Shown: positions 16,099 to 23,178 of the stretch, piece after piece
Numbering within the stretch: the first letter of the stretch is position 1
Layout of the letters: the number at the start of each line of letters is the position of its first letter
Assembly (NCBI GenBank): GCA_022844045.1
Contig: JALHMM010000075.1
Span: 1 to 32,614, forward strand
From: Reyranellaceae bacterium
Lineage (GTDB): Bacteria; Pseudomonadota; Alphaproteobacteria; Reyranellales; Reyranellaceae
DNA length: 32,614 nucleotides
Reading direction: 5' to 3'
Made by a program: the position numbers and the translations under genes
Notes under the pieces: generated by a model
Seen by the model: only the letters and a program-made list of their open reading frames with translations
Databases searched by the model: none
Told to the model about the DNA's origin: nothing

Positions 16099-17127
16099 GT
16101 GGCTCGTCGTTATTTCCCCTGGGCGCGTCTGCCCGACGACGAGCTCCTGAAGCTGCGGCTGAAGGACCTCAAGGTCCGCGTCGAGGGCACCTGGCTGGAG
16201 GATTGCCTCGCCGAGCTGCATATCGAGCTGGAGCAGCGCGGGCTCGCCATCAAGCCGCACGCCTGGATCTCCGACGAGTGGTTCAGCCCCGACACGACGC
16301 CGGGCATCGCCGTCCCTTTCTATCTTGCCCATCCCCGCCTGATGCGGCTGGAACGGCGCAAGATCATCGACGTCGAGGGCGGCACGATCCCGGAGTGCAT
16401 GAAGATCCTCAGGCACGAGGCGGGCCACGTCGTGCGCCACGCCTATCAGCTCAATAGACGCCGCCGCTGGCAGGAGCTGTTCGGCCCGTCGACCACGCGC
16501 TACCCGAAATATTACCGACCCAATCCGGCGAGCAAGAACTACGTCCAGCACCTGCGGCTGTGGTACGCGCAAAGCCACCCCGACGAGGATTTCGCCGAGA
16601 CCTTCGCGGTGTGGCTGCGGCCGCGGTCGGACTGGCGGCGGCGCTACGCCGACTGGCCGGCGCTCCGGAAACTGGAATACGTTGACGAGCTGATGCAGGC
16701 GATCGCCGGCGAGAAGCCGATCCTCACCAAGCGGCTCAAGGTCGAGCCGCTGAGCCGCAACACGCGCACGCTCGAGGAGCACTACCGCAACAAGCAGGCG
16801 CTCTACGTCGTCGACACGCCCAAGACCTACGACCGCGACCTCACGCGCATCTTCTCCAGCGATCCGCGTCACGCGCGCTCGCCGGCGGCATCGACCTTCA
16901 TCCGCCATCATCGCGCCGAGATCCGCCAGCTCGTCGCCAAGTGGACCGGCGAGTACCAGCTGACCCTCGACGCCGTGCTCGACGCCATGATCGACCGCTG
17001 TCGCGAGCTGAGGTTGCGCGCCGTGGGACCGCTGCACAAGCTCAAGACAGACTTCACCGTGCTGCTCACGGCGCGCGCGGTCCACTCGCTCTATAGCCCC
17101 TCCCGCCGCGAATGGATCGCGATGTGA
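16099..17127 (+). CDS. Putative zinc-binding metallopeptidase
   Basis: 342-residue protein with HEAGH at 106-110, the zinc-binding HExxH helix. A second conserved block, HPDEDFAETFAVWL near 160-173, probably supplies the third ligand (E167), a layout like gluzincin peptidases. Conserved family strings are ISDEWFSPD, GIAVPFYLAHPRLMRLER and HLRLWYAQSHP. No signal peptide is present, so it should act in the cytosol. The start is a GTG at 16099. GGAGG lies only one base before it, but GAGG at 16087-16090 is better spaced. It begins 10 bp after the dioxygenase stop and is followed on the same strand by an ATP-grasp ligase. The substrate is unknown. Confidence 0.8.
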   Translation: MARRYFPWARLPDDELLKLRLKDLKVRVEGTWLEDCLAELHIELEQRGLAIKPHAWISDEWFSPDTTPGIAVPFYLAHPRLMRLERRKIIDVEGGTIPECMKILRHEAGHVVRHAYQLNRRRRWQELFGPSTTRYPKYYRPNPASKNYVQHLRLWYAQSHPDEDFAETFAVWLRPRSDWRRRYADWPALRKLEYVDELMQAIAGEKPILTKRLKVEPLSRNTRTLEEHYRNKQALYVVDTPKTYDRDLTRIFSSDPRHARSPAASTFIRHHRAEIRQLVAKWTGEYQLTLDAVLDAMIDRCRELRLRAVGPLHKLKTDFTVLLTARAVHSLYSPSRREWIAM

Positions 17128-17154
17128 CGGGCTCACACGGCGTCACACCAACCA

Positions 17155-17180
17155 CCCTCTCGCCACAGGCGGGGAGAGGG
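17155..17180. repeat. Palindromic repeat remnant (CCCTCTCGCC / GGCGGGGAGAGGG)
   Basis: CCCTCTCGCC (17155-17164) and GGCGGGGAGAGGG (about 17168-17180) form a near-perfect inverted repeat around an ACA-type loop. It resembles the dispersed CCCTCTCCCCGC...GCGGGGAGAGGG elements common in alphaproteobacteria. The right arm and the GAGAGG just after it lie 5-12 bases before the next start codon and so also provide the Shine-Dalgarno of the ATP-grasp gene. Confidence 0.6.
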
Positions 17181-17191
17181 AGAGGCATGCC

Positions 17192-18217
17192 ATGAAACGC
17201 CTGCGCATCATCGTCCTGATGCATCCCGACCTGGTGCCGCCGGATAAGCTGGATGGCGTCGATCGCGAGACCGCGCCGTGGAAGACCGAGTACGACGTGG
17301 TCAGCACGTTGCGCGCGGCCGGCCACGACGTGAAAGCCCTGGGCGTACAGCACGAGCTGAGGCCGATCCGCGACGCCACCGATTCCTTCAAACCGCACGT
17401 CGTCTTCAACCTGCTGGAGCAGTTCCACGGCGAAACGGCCTACGACCAGAACGTCGCCTCCTATCTCGAGCTGGCGCGCGTGCCCTATACCGGCTGCAAC
17501 CCGCGCGGCTTGATGATCGCGCGCGGCAAGGATCTGTCGAAGAAGCTGTTGAGCTATCACCGCATCCCGGTACCGGCTTTCGCCGTCTTTCCGCGCGATC
17601 GCAAGGTCCGCAGACCCAAGCGGCTGGAGCTGCCGCTGATCGTCAAGAGCCTGAGCGAGGACGCCTCGGTCGGTATCGCCCAGGCCTCGGTGGTCGACAG
17701 CGACGAGAAGCTCGCCGAGCGCGTCGCCTTCATCCACGAGCGCATCGGCACCGACGCCATCGCCGAGCAGTATATCGAGGGCCGCGAGCTCTATGTCGGC
17801 GTGCTGGGCGGCGGCGGGCGCCTGCATGTGCTGCCGGTGTGGGAGATGGAGTTCGGCGACCTGCCCGCCGGCGCCATCAATATCGCCACCGCCAAGGTGA
17901 AGTTCGATCCCAAGTACCAGGAACGCCGCGGCATCGTGCAGGGCCCGGCGAAGGACCTCACGCCGGAGCAGACGCAGCGTATCCAGCGTATCGTCAAGCG
18001 CATCTGCCGCGTGCTGGTGCTCGACGGCTATGTGCGCATCGATTTCCGCCTGAGCGCCGCGGGCGTGCCGTACTTCATCGAGGCCAACCCCAACCCAGAG
18101 ATCGCGCTCGGCGAGGAATTCGCCGAAGCGGCGAAGCACGGCGGCATGCCGTACCCGGCGCTGCTGCAACGCATCCTCGCGCTGGGCATGCGCCGCGGTA
18201 TCGCGGTGGGCGCTTGA
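17192..18217 (+). CDS. ATP-grasp ligase, D-alanine–D-alanine ligase-like
   Basis: 341-residue ATP-grasp enzyme resembling Ddl but with a divergent N-terminal lobe. Markers are HVVFNLLEQFHGE (69-81), VPYTGCNP (97-104), LPLIVKSLSEDASVGI (147-162) with the ATP-binding lysine K152, EQYIEGRELYVGVLG (192-206), and the metal-binding YVRIDFRLS and YFIEANPNPEI (294-304). Canonical Ddl would end this motif with EINTLPG; here it is EANPNPE, so peptidoglycan dipeptide synthesis is unlikely. It probably joins a carboxylate and an amine to make a small peptide or amide. It follows the zinc peptidase by 64 bp on the same strand, suggesting a shared pathway. Confidence 0.85.
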   Translation: MKRLRIIVLMHPDLVPPDKLDGVDRETAPWKTEYDVVSTLRAAGHDVKALGVQHELRPIRDATDSFKPHVVFNLLEQFHGETAYDQNVASYLELARVPYTGCNPRGLMIARGKDLSKKLLSYHRIPVPAFAVFPRDRKVRRPKRLELPLIVKSLSEDASVGIAQASVVDSDEKLAERVAFIHERIGTDAIAEQYIEGRELYVGVLGGGGRLHVLPVWEMEFGDLPAGAINIATAKVKFDPKYQERRGIVQGPAKDLTPEQTQRIQRIVKRICRVLVLDGYVRIDFRLSAAGVPYFIEANPNPEIALGEEFAEAAKHGGMPYPALLQRILALGMRRGIAVGA

Positions 18218-18220
18218 AAC

Positions 18221-18235
18221 TACGGGCAGCCCGTA
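18221..18235 (+). promoter_or_regulatory. 15-bp palindrome before brnT: probable autoregulatory operator
   Basis: TACGGGC-A-GCCCGTA is a perfect inverted repeat ending 4 bp before the brnT ATG. A TTGAAA (18214-18219) and a TACTAT (18234-18239) flank it. Toxin-antitoxin operons of this type are repressed by the antitoxin binding such dyads over the promoter, so it is the likely operator. No Shine-Dalgarno is seen before the ATG, so initiation may be leaderless or coupled to the gene upstream. Confidence 0.5.
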
Positions 18236-18239
18236 CTAT

Positions 18240-18527
18240 ATGATCGATGACGAATTCGACTGGGATCACGCGAAGGCCGCGGCGAACTTCGCGAAGCATG
18301 GCCTCTCGTTCGAGCGGGCGAAGCTGGTGTTCCGCGATATCGCGAGGCTCGAAGCGTACGACGATCGCCGCGACTACGGCGAGGATCGGTTCATTGCGAC
18401 GGGCGATGCCGGAGGCGTCATTCTCGTCGTGGCTTACACTGAAAGGGAAGGGCGTGTGCGGATCATCTCGGCCCGCCGCGCAACCAGACATGAGCAGCAA
18501 ACGTACGCCAAAAACCGCGGTGACTGA
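18240..18527 (+). CDS. brnT: BrnT family toxin
   Basis: 95-residue RelE-fold ribonuclease toxin of the BrnT family. Typical parts are the opening FDWDHAKAAANFAKHGLSFE, the central DDRRDYGEDRFIATG strand pair, and the C-terminal RVRIISARRATRHEQQTY that carries the arginines and glutamate thought to form the RNase site. The length is standard. The ATG at 18240 lies 22 bp after the ATP-grasp gene, immediately after a palindrome. It overlaps the antitoxin gene by 38 bp. Known BrnT toxins cut mRNA and halt growth under stress until the antitoxin is replenished. Confidence 0.88.
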   Translation: MIDDEFDWDHAKAAANFAKHGLSFERAKLVFRDIARLEAYDDRRDYGEDRFIATGDAGGVILVVAYTEREGRVRIISARRATRHEQQTYAKNRGD

Positions 18528-18837
18528 TCTGCGACCTATGAGCGACGACGAGGTCGAGGCAGCGGCGCTGTCGGATCCCGATAATCCACCGCTGACGCCA
18601 GCGGATTTCAGGCGGATGAAGCGCGTGCCGCGGGTCAAGATCATTCGCCGTACGCTTGGCCTCAGCCAGGAAGAGTTCGCGGCCCGCTATCGCATCCCGC
18701 TCGGCACGCTGCGCGACTGGGAGCAGGGCCGCTCCGAGCCCGACCAGGCTGCGCGTGCCTATCTAAGCGTGATCGCCAAGGAACCCGATCTGGTGAGGCG
18801 AGCACTTGCCTCCAAGAAGGCCAACGCGGCAGCGTAA
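18490..18837 (+). CDS. Helix-turn-helix antitoxin partner of BrnT
   Basis: 115-residue protein with two parts. Residues 17-45 (MSDDEVEAAALSDPDNPPLTPADFRRM) match the toxin-neutralising segment typical of BrnA. Residues 50-82 form an XRE-type helix-turn-helix (IRRTLGLSQEEFAARYRIPLG, then LRDWEQGRSEP), which differs from the ribbon-helix-helix of the founding BrnA. The C-terminal YLSVIAKEPDLVRRAL is as in HigA/NadS-like antitoxins. The ATG at 18490 is chosen because it gives the short basic leader before the acidic segment; the gene overlaps brnT by 38 bp, ensuring coupling. It should bind BrnT and repress the operon through the upstream palindrome. Confidence 0.82.
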   Translation: MSSKRTPKTAVTDLRPMSDDEVEAAALSDPDNPPLTPADFRRMKRVPRVKIIRRTLGLSQEEFAARYRIPLGTLRDWEQGRSEPDQAARAYLSVIAKEPDLVRRALASKKANAAA

Positions 18838-18850
18838 AGGGAGACGGTCG

Positions 18851-19435
18851 ATGCTCACGCTCTACTTCTGCCCCGGCACCAGCTCGATGGCGCCGCACAT
18901 CGCGCTGCACGAGATCGGCGCGCCGTTCGAGACGCGCGCCATTTCGCTGCGCCAGAAGACCAACCGCACGCCCGAGTACCTCGCGCTCAATCCCGAGGGC
19001 AAGGTGCCGACCTTGCTCGTCGATGGCCGGCCGCTGACCGAGGTCGCGGCGATCCTGCTCTACCTCGCCCGGCGCTATCCCGAAGCGGGCCTGCTGCCGA
19101 GGGACGACATCGAGGCCGAGGCGCAGGCTGTGTCGTGGATGTCGTTCATCGCCGCCACGGTGCATCCGGCGCGCCGCCAGGGATTGGAGCACGCGCGTAG
19201 TGTCTACGCCGTCGTCGAGAAGCGGCTGGGCGATCGCACCTGGGCGCTGGGCGATCGCTTTTCGATCGCCGACATCCATCTCTTTCGCCTGTTCTGGCGC
19301 TTTCGTACCTCGCTCAATCCCGAGCCGGGCGAGTTCCCTTCGCTCGTCGCGCACCACGATCGTATGATGGCGCGGCCGTCAGTGAAGAAGACAATCGAGG
19401 TCGAGTCTGTGGTCGGTTACGAACTGCCGCCGTGA
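18851..19435 (+). CDS. Glutathione S-transferase family protein
   Basis: 194-residue cytosolic GST. The thioredoxin-like N-domain begins LTLYFCPGTSSMAPHIALHEIGAPFE, with the Ser pair and Cys near residues 6-12 in the position of the catalytic residue of beta-class GSTs. NPEGKVPTLLVDG carries the cis-proline, and LTEVAAILLYLARRYP supplies the glutathione contact Glu/Ala. The helical C-domain has the GDRFSIADIHLFRLF N-capping box. A GGGAG site precedes the ATG at 18851, 13 bp after the antitoxin stop. The substrate is not predictable; a role in detoxification or stress is usual for the family. Confidence 0.9.
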   Translation: MLTLYFCPGTSSMAPHIALHEIGAPFETRAISLRQKTNRTPEYLALNPEGKVPTLLVDGRPLTEVAAILLYLARRYPEAGLLPRDDIEAEAQAVSWMSFIAATVHPARRQGLEHARSVYAVVEKRLGDRTWALGDRFSIADIHLFRLFWRFRTSLNPEPGEFPSLVAHHDRMMARPSVKKTIEVESVVGYELPP

Positions 19436-19445
19436 TGGTGCGCGC

Positions 19446-20315
19446 ATGGCGGCCGACCTTCCTGCTGCGCGCCGTGCCTACGCCGAAGATCTCGCGCGCC
19501 TCGGACCCATGGCGCAGACGCCCGGACTGACGACGGCCTTCGCCACCGTGCCGCGCGAGCGGTTCCTCGGCGCTGGCCCATGGCGTATCATCGTGCCGAG
19601 GACGATGGGCAATGAGGTCTTCGTGTCGCCCGATGCCGATCCCGCCCATCTCTATCGCGATGTTCTCGTTACCATCGACGCCGCGCGCGGCATCAACAAC
19701 GGCCAGCCCAGCCTGTGGGCGCGCGCGTTCGATCGGCTCGGTCTCAGGCCCGGCGCGCGCGTGCTGCATGTCGCGGCCGGCACCGGCTATTACAGCGCCA
19801 TCCTGGCCGAGACGGTCGGGTCGACCGGCCGCGTCGTCGCCGTGGAGTACGAAGCCGATCTCGCCCAGCGGGCGCGCGCCAACCTCGAACCCTGGCCGCA
19901 GGTCAGGCTCGTGCACGGTGATGGCCGTACGCACGATCCTGGATTCGATGTCGATTGCATCGTGGTCTGCGCCGGCGCGACGCATCCCGCGCCGCTATGG
20001 CTCGATCGCCTCACGGCTGGCGGCGTGATGGTGATGCCGCTGACCGGGCGCTACGGCTGGGGCTTCATGCTGCGCGTCGAGCGCCGCGGAGAGACGTTTG
20101 CGGCGTCGTCAGTGAGCGGCGTCGGCATCTATCCCTGCGCTGGCGGCCGCGACGTTGCGGCCGAAGGCAAGCTGCAGACAGCGCTCGACGGGCTCACCAG
20201 CAACACACCGCCGATCAAGGCGTTGCATCGCGGCGCGCCTGACGCGAGCGATCGCCCACGCGTCTGGTATGCTGGTCCCGGGTTCTGGCTCGAGCGGGCG
20301 TCGGAGGCGACATGA
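19446..20315 (+). CDS. Protein-L-isoaspartate methyltransferase-like SAM methyltransferase
   Basis: 289-residue class I SAM-dependent methyltransferase related to Pcm/PIMT. It has RERFLG and the NNGQPSLWA segment (84-92), the equivalent of the S-x-P...H substrate loop. Motif I VLHVAAGTGYYSAILAE is at 106-122 and the acidic VVAVEYEADLAQRA follows. It is longer than Pcm (about 210), with an extra C-terminal region containing APDASDRPRVWYAG. Repair of isoaspartyl residues is possible, but many such paralogues methylate small molecules. It starts 10 bp after the GST gene and overlaps the next gene by ATGA. Confidence 0.82.
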   Translation: MAADLPAARRAYAEDLARLGPMAQTPGLTTAFATVPRERFLGAGPWRIIVPRTMGNEVFVSPDADPAHLYRDVLVTIDAARGINNGQPSLWARAFDRLGLRPGARVLHVAAGTGYYSAILAETVGSTGRVVAVEYEADLAQRARANLEPWPQVRLVHGDGRTHDPGFDVDCIVVCAGATHPAPLWLDRLTAGGVMVMPLTGRYGWGFMLRVERRGETFAASSVSGVGIYPCAGGRDVAAEGKLQTALDGLTSNTPPIKALHRGAPDASDRPRVWYAGPGFWLERASEAT

Positions 20316-20827
20316 GGCGGATTCTATTCTTTCTGCTGCTGTTCCTTGCGGCGCCTGCCGCCGCTGAACCGGTGCGGCTGTTCGACAACGTGTTGTCGTT
20401 CGATCTACCACCGGCGTTCCGGCCGATGACCGCCGCGGACATCGCCAAGAAATACCCGACCCAGAATCCGCCGCAGCACGGCTACACCGACAGCGACAAT
20501 CTCATCGTGACGCTTGTGGCGACGCGCAACGTCAATCCCGGCCACACGCCCGACAAGCTGAAAGCCTTCGGTGAAGCGATCCATCGGAGTATCTCGGGTC
20601 GCGCCGGGATCACGATGCATCGCCACGGCGTGACCTCCATCGGCGGCGCCGAGTGGTACGCCCTCGACTTTGCCGCGGAGACGGCCAACGAGCCCGTCGA
20701 GAACCGTCTGCGGGTTGGCATTCGGCAAGGATACGTCGTGATCTTCTCGGTCAACGCAACAACGCGCGTCTTCCCGCAGCGCGAGGCCGAGCTGCTGCGC
20801 GTGCTGGAGACGTTGAAGCTCGACTGA
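20312..20827 (+). CDS. Secreted hypothetical protein coupled to the methyltransferase
   Basis: 171 residues, not recognised. An N-terminal signal peptide (RRILFFLLLFLAAPAAA) ends near AAA-EP. The mature protein is a small alpha/beta domain with VRLFDNVLSFDLPPAFRPM, a central GYTDSDNLIVTLVATRNV and a C-terminal VENRLRVGIRQGYVVIFSVNATT and REAELLRVLETLKL. The pattern resembles a periplasmic domain in which a beta sheet is followed by a terminal helix. The ATG at 20312 overlaps the methyltransferase stop (ATGA) with GGAGG four bases before. The stop (20825-20827) abuts the convergent Rieske gene with no gap. Confidence 0.8.
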   Translation: MRRILFFLLLFLAAPAAAEPVRLFDNVLSFDLPPAFRPMTAADIAKKYPTQNPPQHGYTDSDNLIVTLVATRNVNPGHTPDKLKAFGEAIHRSISGRAGITMHRHGVTSIGGAEWYALDFAAETANEPVENRLRVGIRQGYVVIFSVNATTRVFPQREAELLRVLETLKLD

Positions 20828-21982
20828 TCAGCCCGCGCCGTTGGTCATCGCCTTGGCCAGCGAGGCATGGAAGTCGTGCAGCCCCGGCTCGTTGCGGCCG
20901 AACACGACGTGGTCCTGCGCGCCGCTGTGAAAGCCCTGCTGGATCGTGCGCGCCATCGGGAAGTCCTCGACCTGCACGGTGCCGCGCAGGATCTGCCAGT
21001 TCTTTTCCCACTTCTCGCGATCGGCCGCGCGCACCTCGCGCTCCGGGCTGATCAGCCAGGTGCGCACGATGCAGCGGTTGGGATCGGCGCCATCAGGCAC
21101 CGCCGTCCAGAACTCGACGTGGTCGCGCTGCCAGACGACGATGGCGTTGGGGAAGACGCGATGGATGCCGACGATGTGGTCGCCGAGCTGGCGCTGCTCG
21201 ATCGGCAGGTGGCGCACCGCTTCGTAGCTCTTGCGCGGTGCCACGAAGCGGCCGTGCTTGCCCAGTTGATCATAGACGCCGCCACGGCCCTCGATGAAGC
21301 GGCCCACGGTTTTGTTGTGCAGATGCGGCACGTGATAGAGCTCGAGGAAGGTGTCGACCACGAGCTTCCAGTTGAGCTGCTCGGGATAGCGCTCGAAACG
21401 GAACACGCCACCCTCGGCGATCTTCATCTCCGCCAGGACCGCGTTCATCGGCCCGAGGAAGGCCTCGATGTCGACCGCGCCGCCTTCGATCGGGCCGAAC
21501 CACACCAGCCCATGGCGCTCGGCGACGGGCAGGGGCACCAGCGCGCGACTGGCGCGGTCGATGCCGCTGAAGGCCTCCTGCTGCGGAATGTGGCGCAGGC
21601 TGCCGTCGGTGCCATAGACCCAGGAGTGGAACTTGCAGGTGAAGGTGGCCTTGTGGCCGGCCTCCTCGTCGACCACGCGGCAGCCGCGGTGGCGGCAGAC
21701 ATTGTGGAAGGCGGCCAGCTTGCCATCGGCCTGGCGCACGATGAGCGCGGACACGCCATCGATGTCGATGGTGCGGAAATCGCCAGCCCGCGCCAGCTCG
21801 GCGGAGGCGGCGACGATCAGTGGCTGGCGGCGGAACAGCGTATCGCGCTCGCGCTTCAGATGCTCGGCGTCGATGTAGTGCGAGACCGGCTGGCGGTACT
21901 CGGCTTCGGCCATCATCGTCGTATTGGCCGCCAGCAGTCCGGCGATCTGCTCGCCCAGCCGGTGTTCAGTCGCGACATCCAT
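20828..21982 (-). CDS. Rieske non-heme iron oxygenase, alpha subunit-like
   Basis: 384-residue ring-hydroxylating-type oxygenase large subunit. The Rieske [2Fe-2S] motif is C96-x-H98 (CRHRGC) and C116-x2-H119 (CKFHSW). The mononuclear iron site is in NWKLVVDTFLELYHVPHLH (204-222), with H217 and H222 as ligands and a conserved acid nearby. The ATG at 21982 is preceded by GGAGGAGAG at good spacing. It is on the minus strand, divergent from ymdB by about 80 bp. No reductase or ferredoxin gene is adjacent, so it must borrow a partner. The substrate (aromatic ring, quaternary amine or other) is not predictable. Confidence 0.92.
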   Translation of the reverse strand: MDVATEHRLGEQIAGLLAANTTMMAEAEYRQPVSHYIDAEHLKRERDTLFRRQPLIVAASAELARAGDFRTIDIDGVSALIVRQADGKLAAFHNVCRHRGCRVVDEEAGHKATFTCKFHSWVYGTDGSLRHIPQQEAFSGIDRASRALVPLPVAERHGLVWFGPIEGGAVDIEAFLGPMNAVLAEMKIAEGGVFRFERYPEQLNWKLVVDTFLELYHVPHLHNKTVGRFIEGRGGVYDQLGKHGRFVAPRKSYEAVRHLPIEQRQLGDHIVGIHRVFPNAIVVWQRDHVEFWTAVPDGADPNRCIVRTWLISPEREVRAADREKWEKNWQILRGTVQVEDFPMARTIQQGFHSGAQDHVVFGRNEPGLHDFHASLAKAMTNGAG

Positions 21983-22062
21983 GGCACTCTCCTCCGCTGG
22001 CCGCATGATGACGCAGGGCGGGCGGGCAGGGCAATATGGCGGGCTGGAAGGTAGGTGGCGTG

Positions 22063-22881
22063 ATGAAAGTGTTGTTCTGCGGCGATATCGTCGGGCGTAG
22101 CGGGCGCGATGTGGTGTTGCGCGAGGTGCCGCGCCTGCGCAAGGCGCTGGGTCTCGATTTCGTCGTGGTCAACGGCGAGAACTCGGCCGCCGGCTTCGGC
22201 ATCACCGCCAAGATCTGCGCCGAGCTGCATGCCGGCGGCGTCGACGTGATCACCGGCGGCAACCATTCCTGGGACCAGAAGGAGGTCATGGCGCATATCG
22301 CCCAGGACAAGCGCCTGCTGCGGCCCATCAACTTCCCGCCCGGCACGCCGGGCTGGGGCGCCAATGTCTACGACGCGGCCAAGCGCCAGAAGGTGCTGGT
22401 GATCAACGTGATGTGCCGGCTGTTCATGGACCCGCTCGACGATCCCTTCCGCGCGCTCGACGCCGAGCTGGCCAAACATCGGCTGAAGGGCACGGCCGAC
22501 TTCATCCTCGTCGACGTGCATGGCGAAGCCACGAGCGAAAAACAGTCGATCGGCCATTTCCTCGACGGCCGCGTCTCGGCGGTGATCGGCACGCATAGCC
22601 ACATCCCCACGGCCGATTCCTGGATTCTGCCTGGCGGTACGGCCTATCAGACCGACGCGGGCATGTGCGGCGATTACGACTCGGTGATCGGCATGAAGAA
22701 GGACGTCGCCATGCAGCGCTTCATCCGCAAGATCCCGGGTGAGCGCCTGTCGCCGGCGGAGGGCGAGGGGACACTGTGCGGCGTGCTGATCGAGAGCGAC
22801 GACGCCACCGGCCTGGCCCGCTCGATCCAGCCGGTCCGCATCGGCGGACGGCTGCCGGCGACCGTCATCGGTGCGCCATAG
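22063..22881 (+). CDS. ymdB: YmdB-family metallophosphoesterase (TIGR00282)
   Basis: 272-residue calcineurin-like phosphoesterase of the YmdB type, a 2',3'-cyclic-phosphate-specific enzyme affecting biofilm and sporulation decisions in Bacillus and of unclear role in alphaproteobacteria. Metal-binding motifs are D8 (CGDIVGRSG), NGEN (37-40), GNHSWD (66-71), DVHGE (151-155) and GTHSHIPTAD (176-185). The ATG at 22063 gives the usual MKVLFCGD opening and has AGGTGG upstream; an in-frame ATG at 22036 adds nine residues. In many alphaproteobacteria it lies between the folate cyclo-ligase and yebC; here both sides carry insertions. Confidence 0.93.
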   Translation: MKVLFCGDIVGRSGRDVVLREVPRLRKALGLDFVVVNGENSAAGFGITAKICAELHAGGVDVITGGNHSWDQKEVMAHIAQDKRLLRPINFPPGTPGWGANVYDAAKRQKVLVINVMCRLFMDPLDDPFRALDAELAKHRLKGTADFILVDVHGEATSEKQSIGHFLDGRVSAVIGTHSHIPTADSWILPGGTAYQTDAGMCGDYDSVIGMKKDVAMQRFIRKIPGERLSPAEGEGTLCGVLIESDDATGLARSIQPVRIGGRLPATVIGAP

Positions 22882-23091
22882 TCGGCACCTATGCTGCTAT
22901 CGTGAAATGAGCAGGCACTTCGGTGCTGATTCGTTCCAAATTCTCCACGGGTTGTAGGTGGACGGGGGTGCCGATCACTACATCCGGTATGGTCGAGACT
23001 CTTGTTGACGGCACCCGAAAAAGAATCAAAAGTCATTGTTATTGAACGGTTTTTTCTTAAATCGTTCGCCGAATTTCCCAGTTAGAGGGGG

Positions 23092-23119
23092 CGTCGGAAC
23101 CAAGGTTCCGACGTTTTTT
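23092..23119 (+). terminator. Intrinsic terminator 1
   Basis: CGTCGGAACC (23092-23101) and GGTTCCGACG (23104-23113) form a perfect 10-bp stem with a 2-nt AA core (in practice a slightly larger loop), followed by six T. A textbook rho-independent terminator on the plus strand, likely ending ymdB or an RNA after it. Confidence 0.88.
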
Positions 23120-23120
23120 A

Positions 23121-23151
23121 GGCGGGGGTCTCTGACCCCCGCCCTTTTTTT
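23121..23151 (+). terminator. Intrinsic terminator 2 (tandem)
   Basis: GGCGGGGGTC (23121-23130), loop TCT, GACCCCCGCC (23134-23143), then C and seven T. A second strong terminator starts one base after the first. The pair shields the minus-strand oxidoreductase unit on the right from plus-strand readthrough. Confidence 0.88.
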
Positions 23152-23178
23152 GTTTTCAACGCCAAGCTGTGGAAAAAC

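Larger units (their letters stand above)
22882..23151 (+). ncRNA. Candidate structured RNA / 3' UTR ending in tandem terminators
   Basis: Non-coding stretch right after ymdB, with a strikingly AT-rich part at about 23017-23065. GGGTGCCG (22966-22973) can pair either with CGGCACC within TCGGCACC (22882-22889) or with CGGCACCC (23009-23016), so the two pairings exclude each other. Inside the first loop sits a GCAC-TTCG-GTGC hairpin (22915-22926). A 9-bp hairpin GAACGGTTT/AAATCGTTC (23044-23067) follows, then two terminators. TTGACG at 23005-23010 has no good -10. It could be a small RNA or a long 3' UTR of ymdB. No family was recognised. Confidence 0.35.

Noticed and set aside
17192..18217. Calling the ATP-grasp gene ddl (cell-wall D-Ala-D-Ala ligase)
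   Set aside because: The C-terminal active-site motif and the N-terminal lobe differ from true Ddl, and no cell-wall genes are nearby.
20867..22054. Long open frame (about 395 codons) on the plus strand
   Set aside because: It lies opposite the Rieske oxygenase gene, has no family-like motif and is the usual antisense frame of GC-rich coding DNA.
22674..23036. Minus-strand open frame after ymdB
   Set aside because: Its composition is not protein-like, it overlaps the end of ymdB and it spans the structured intergenic region.
22882..23091. Known structured RNA such as SRP RNA, tmRNA or RNase P RNA
   Set aside because: None of the conserved cores of these RNAs was found in the region.
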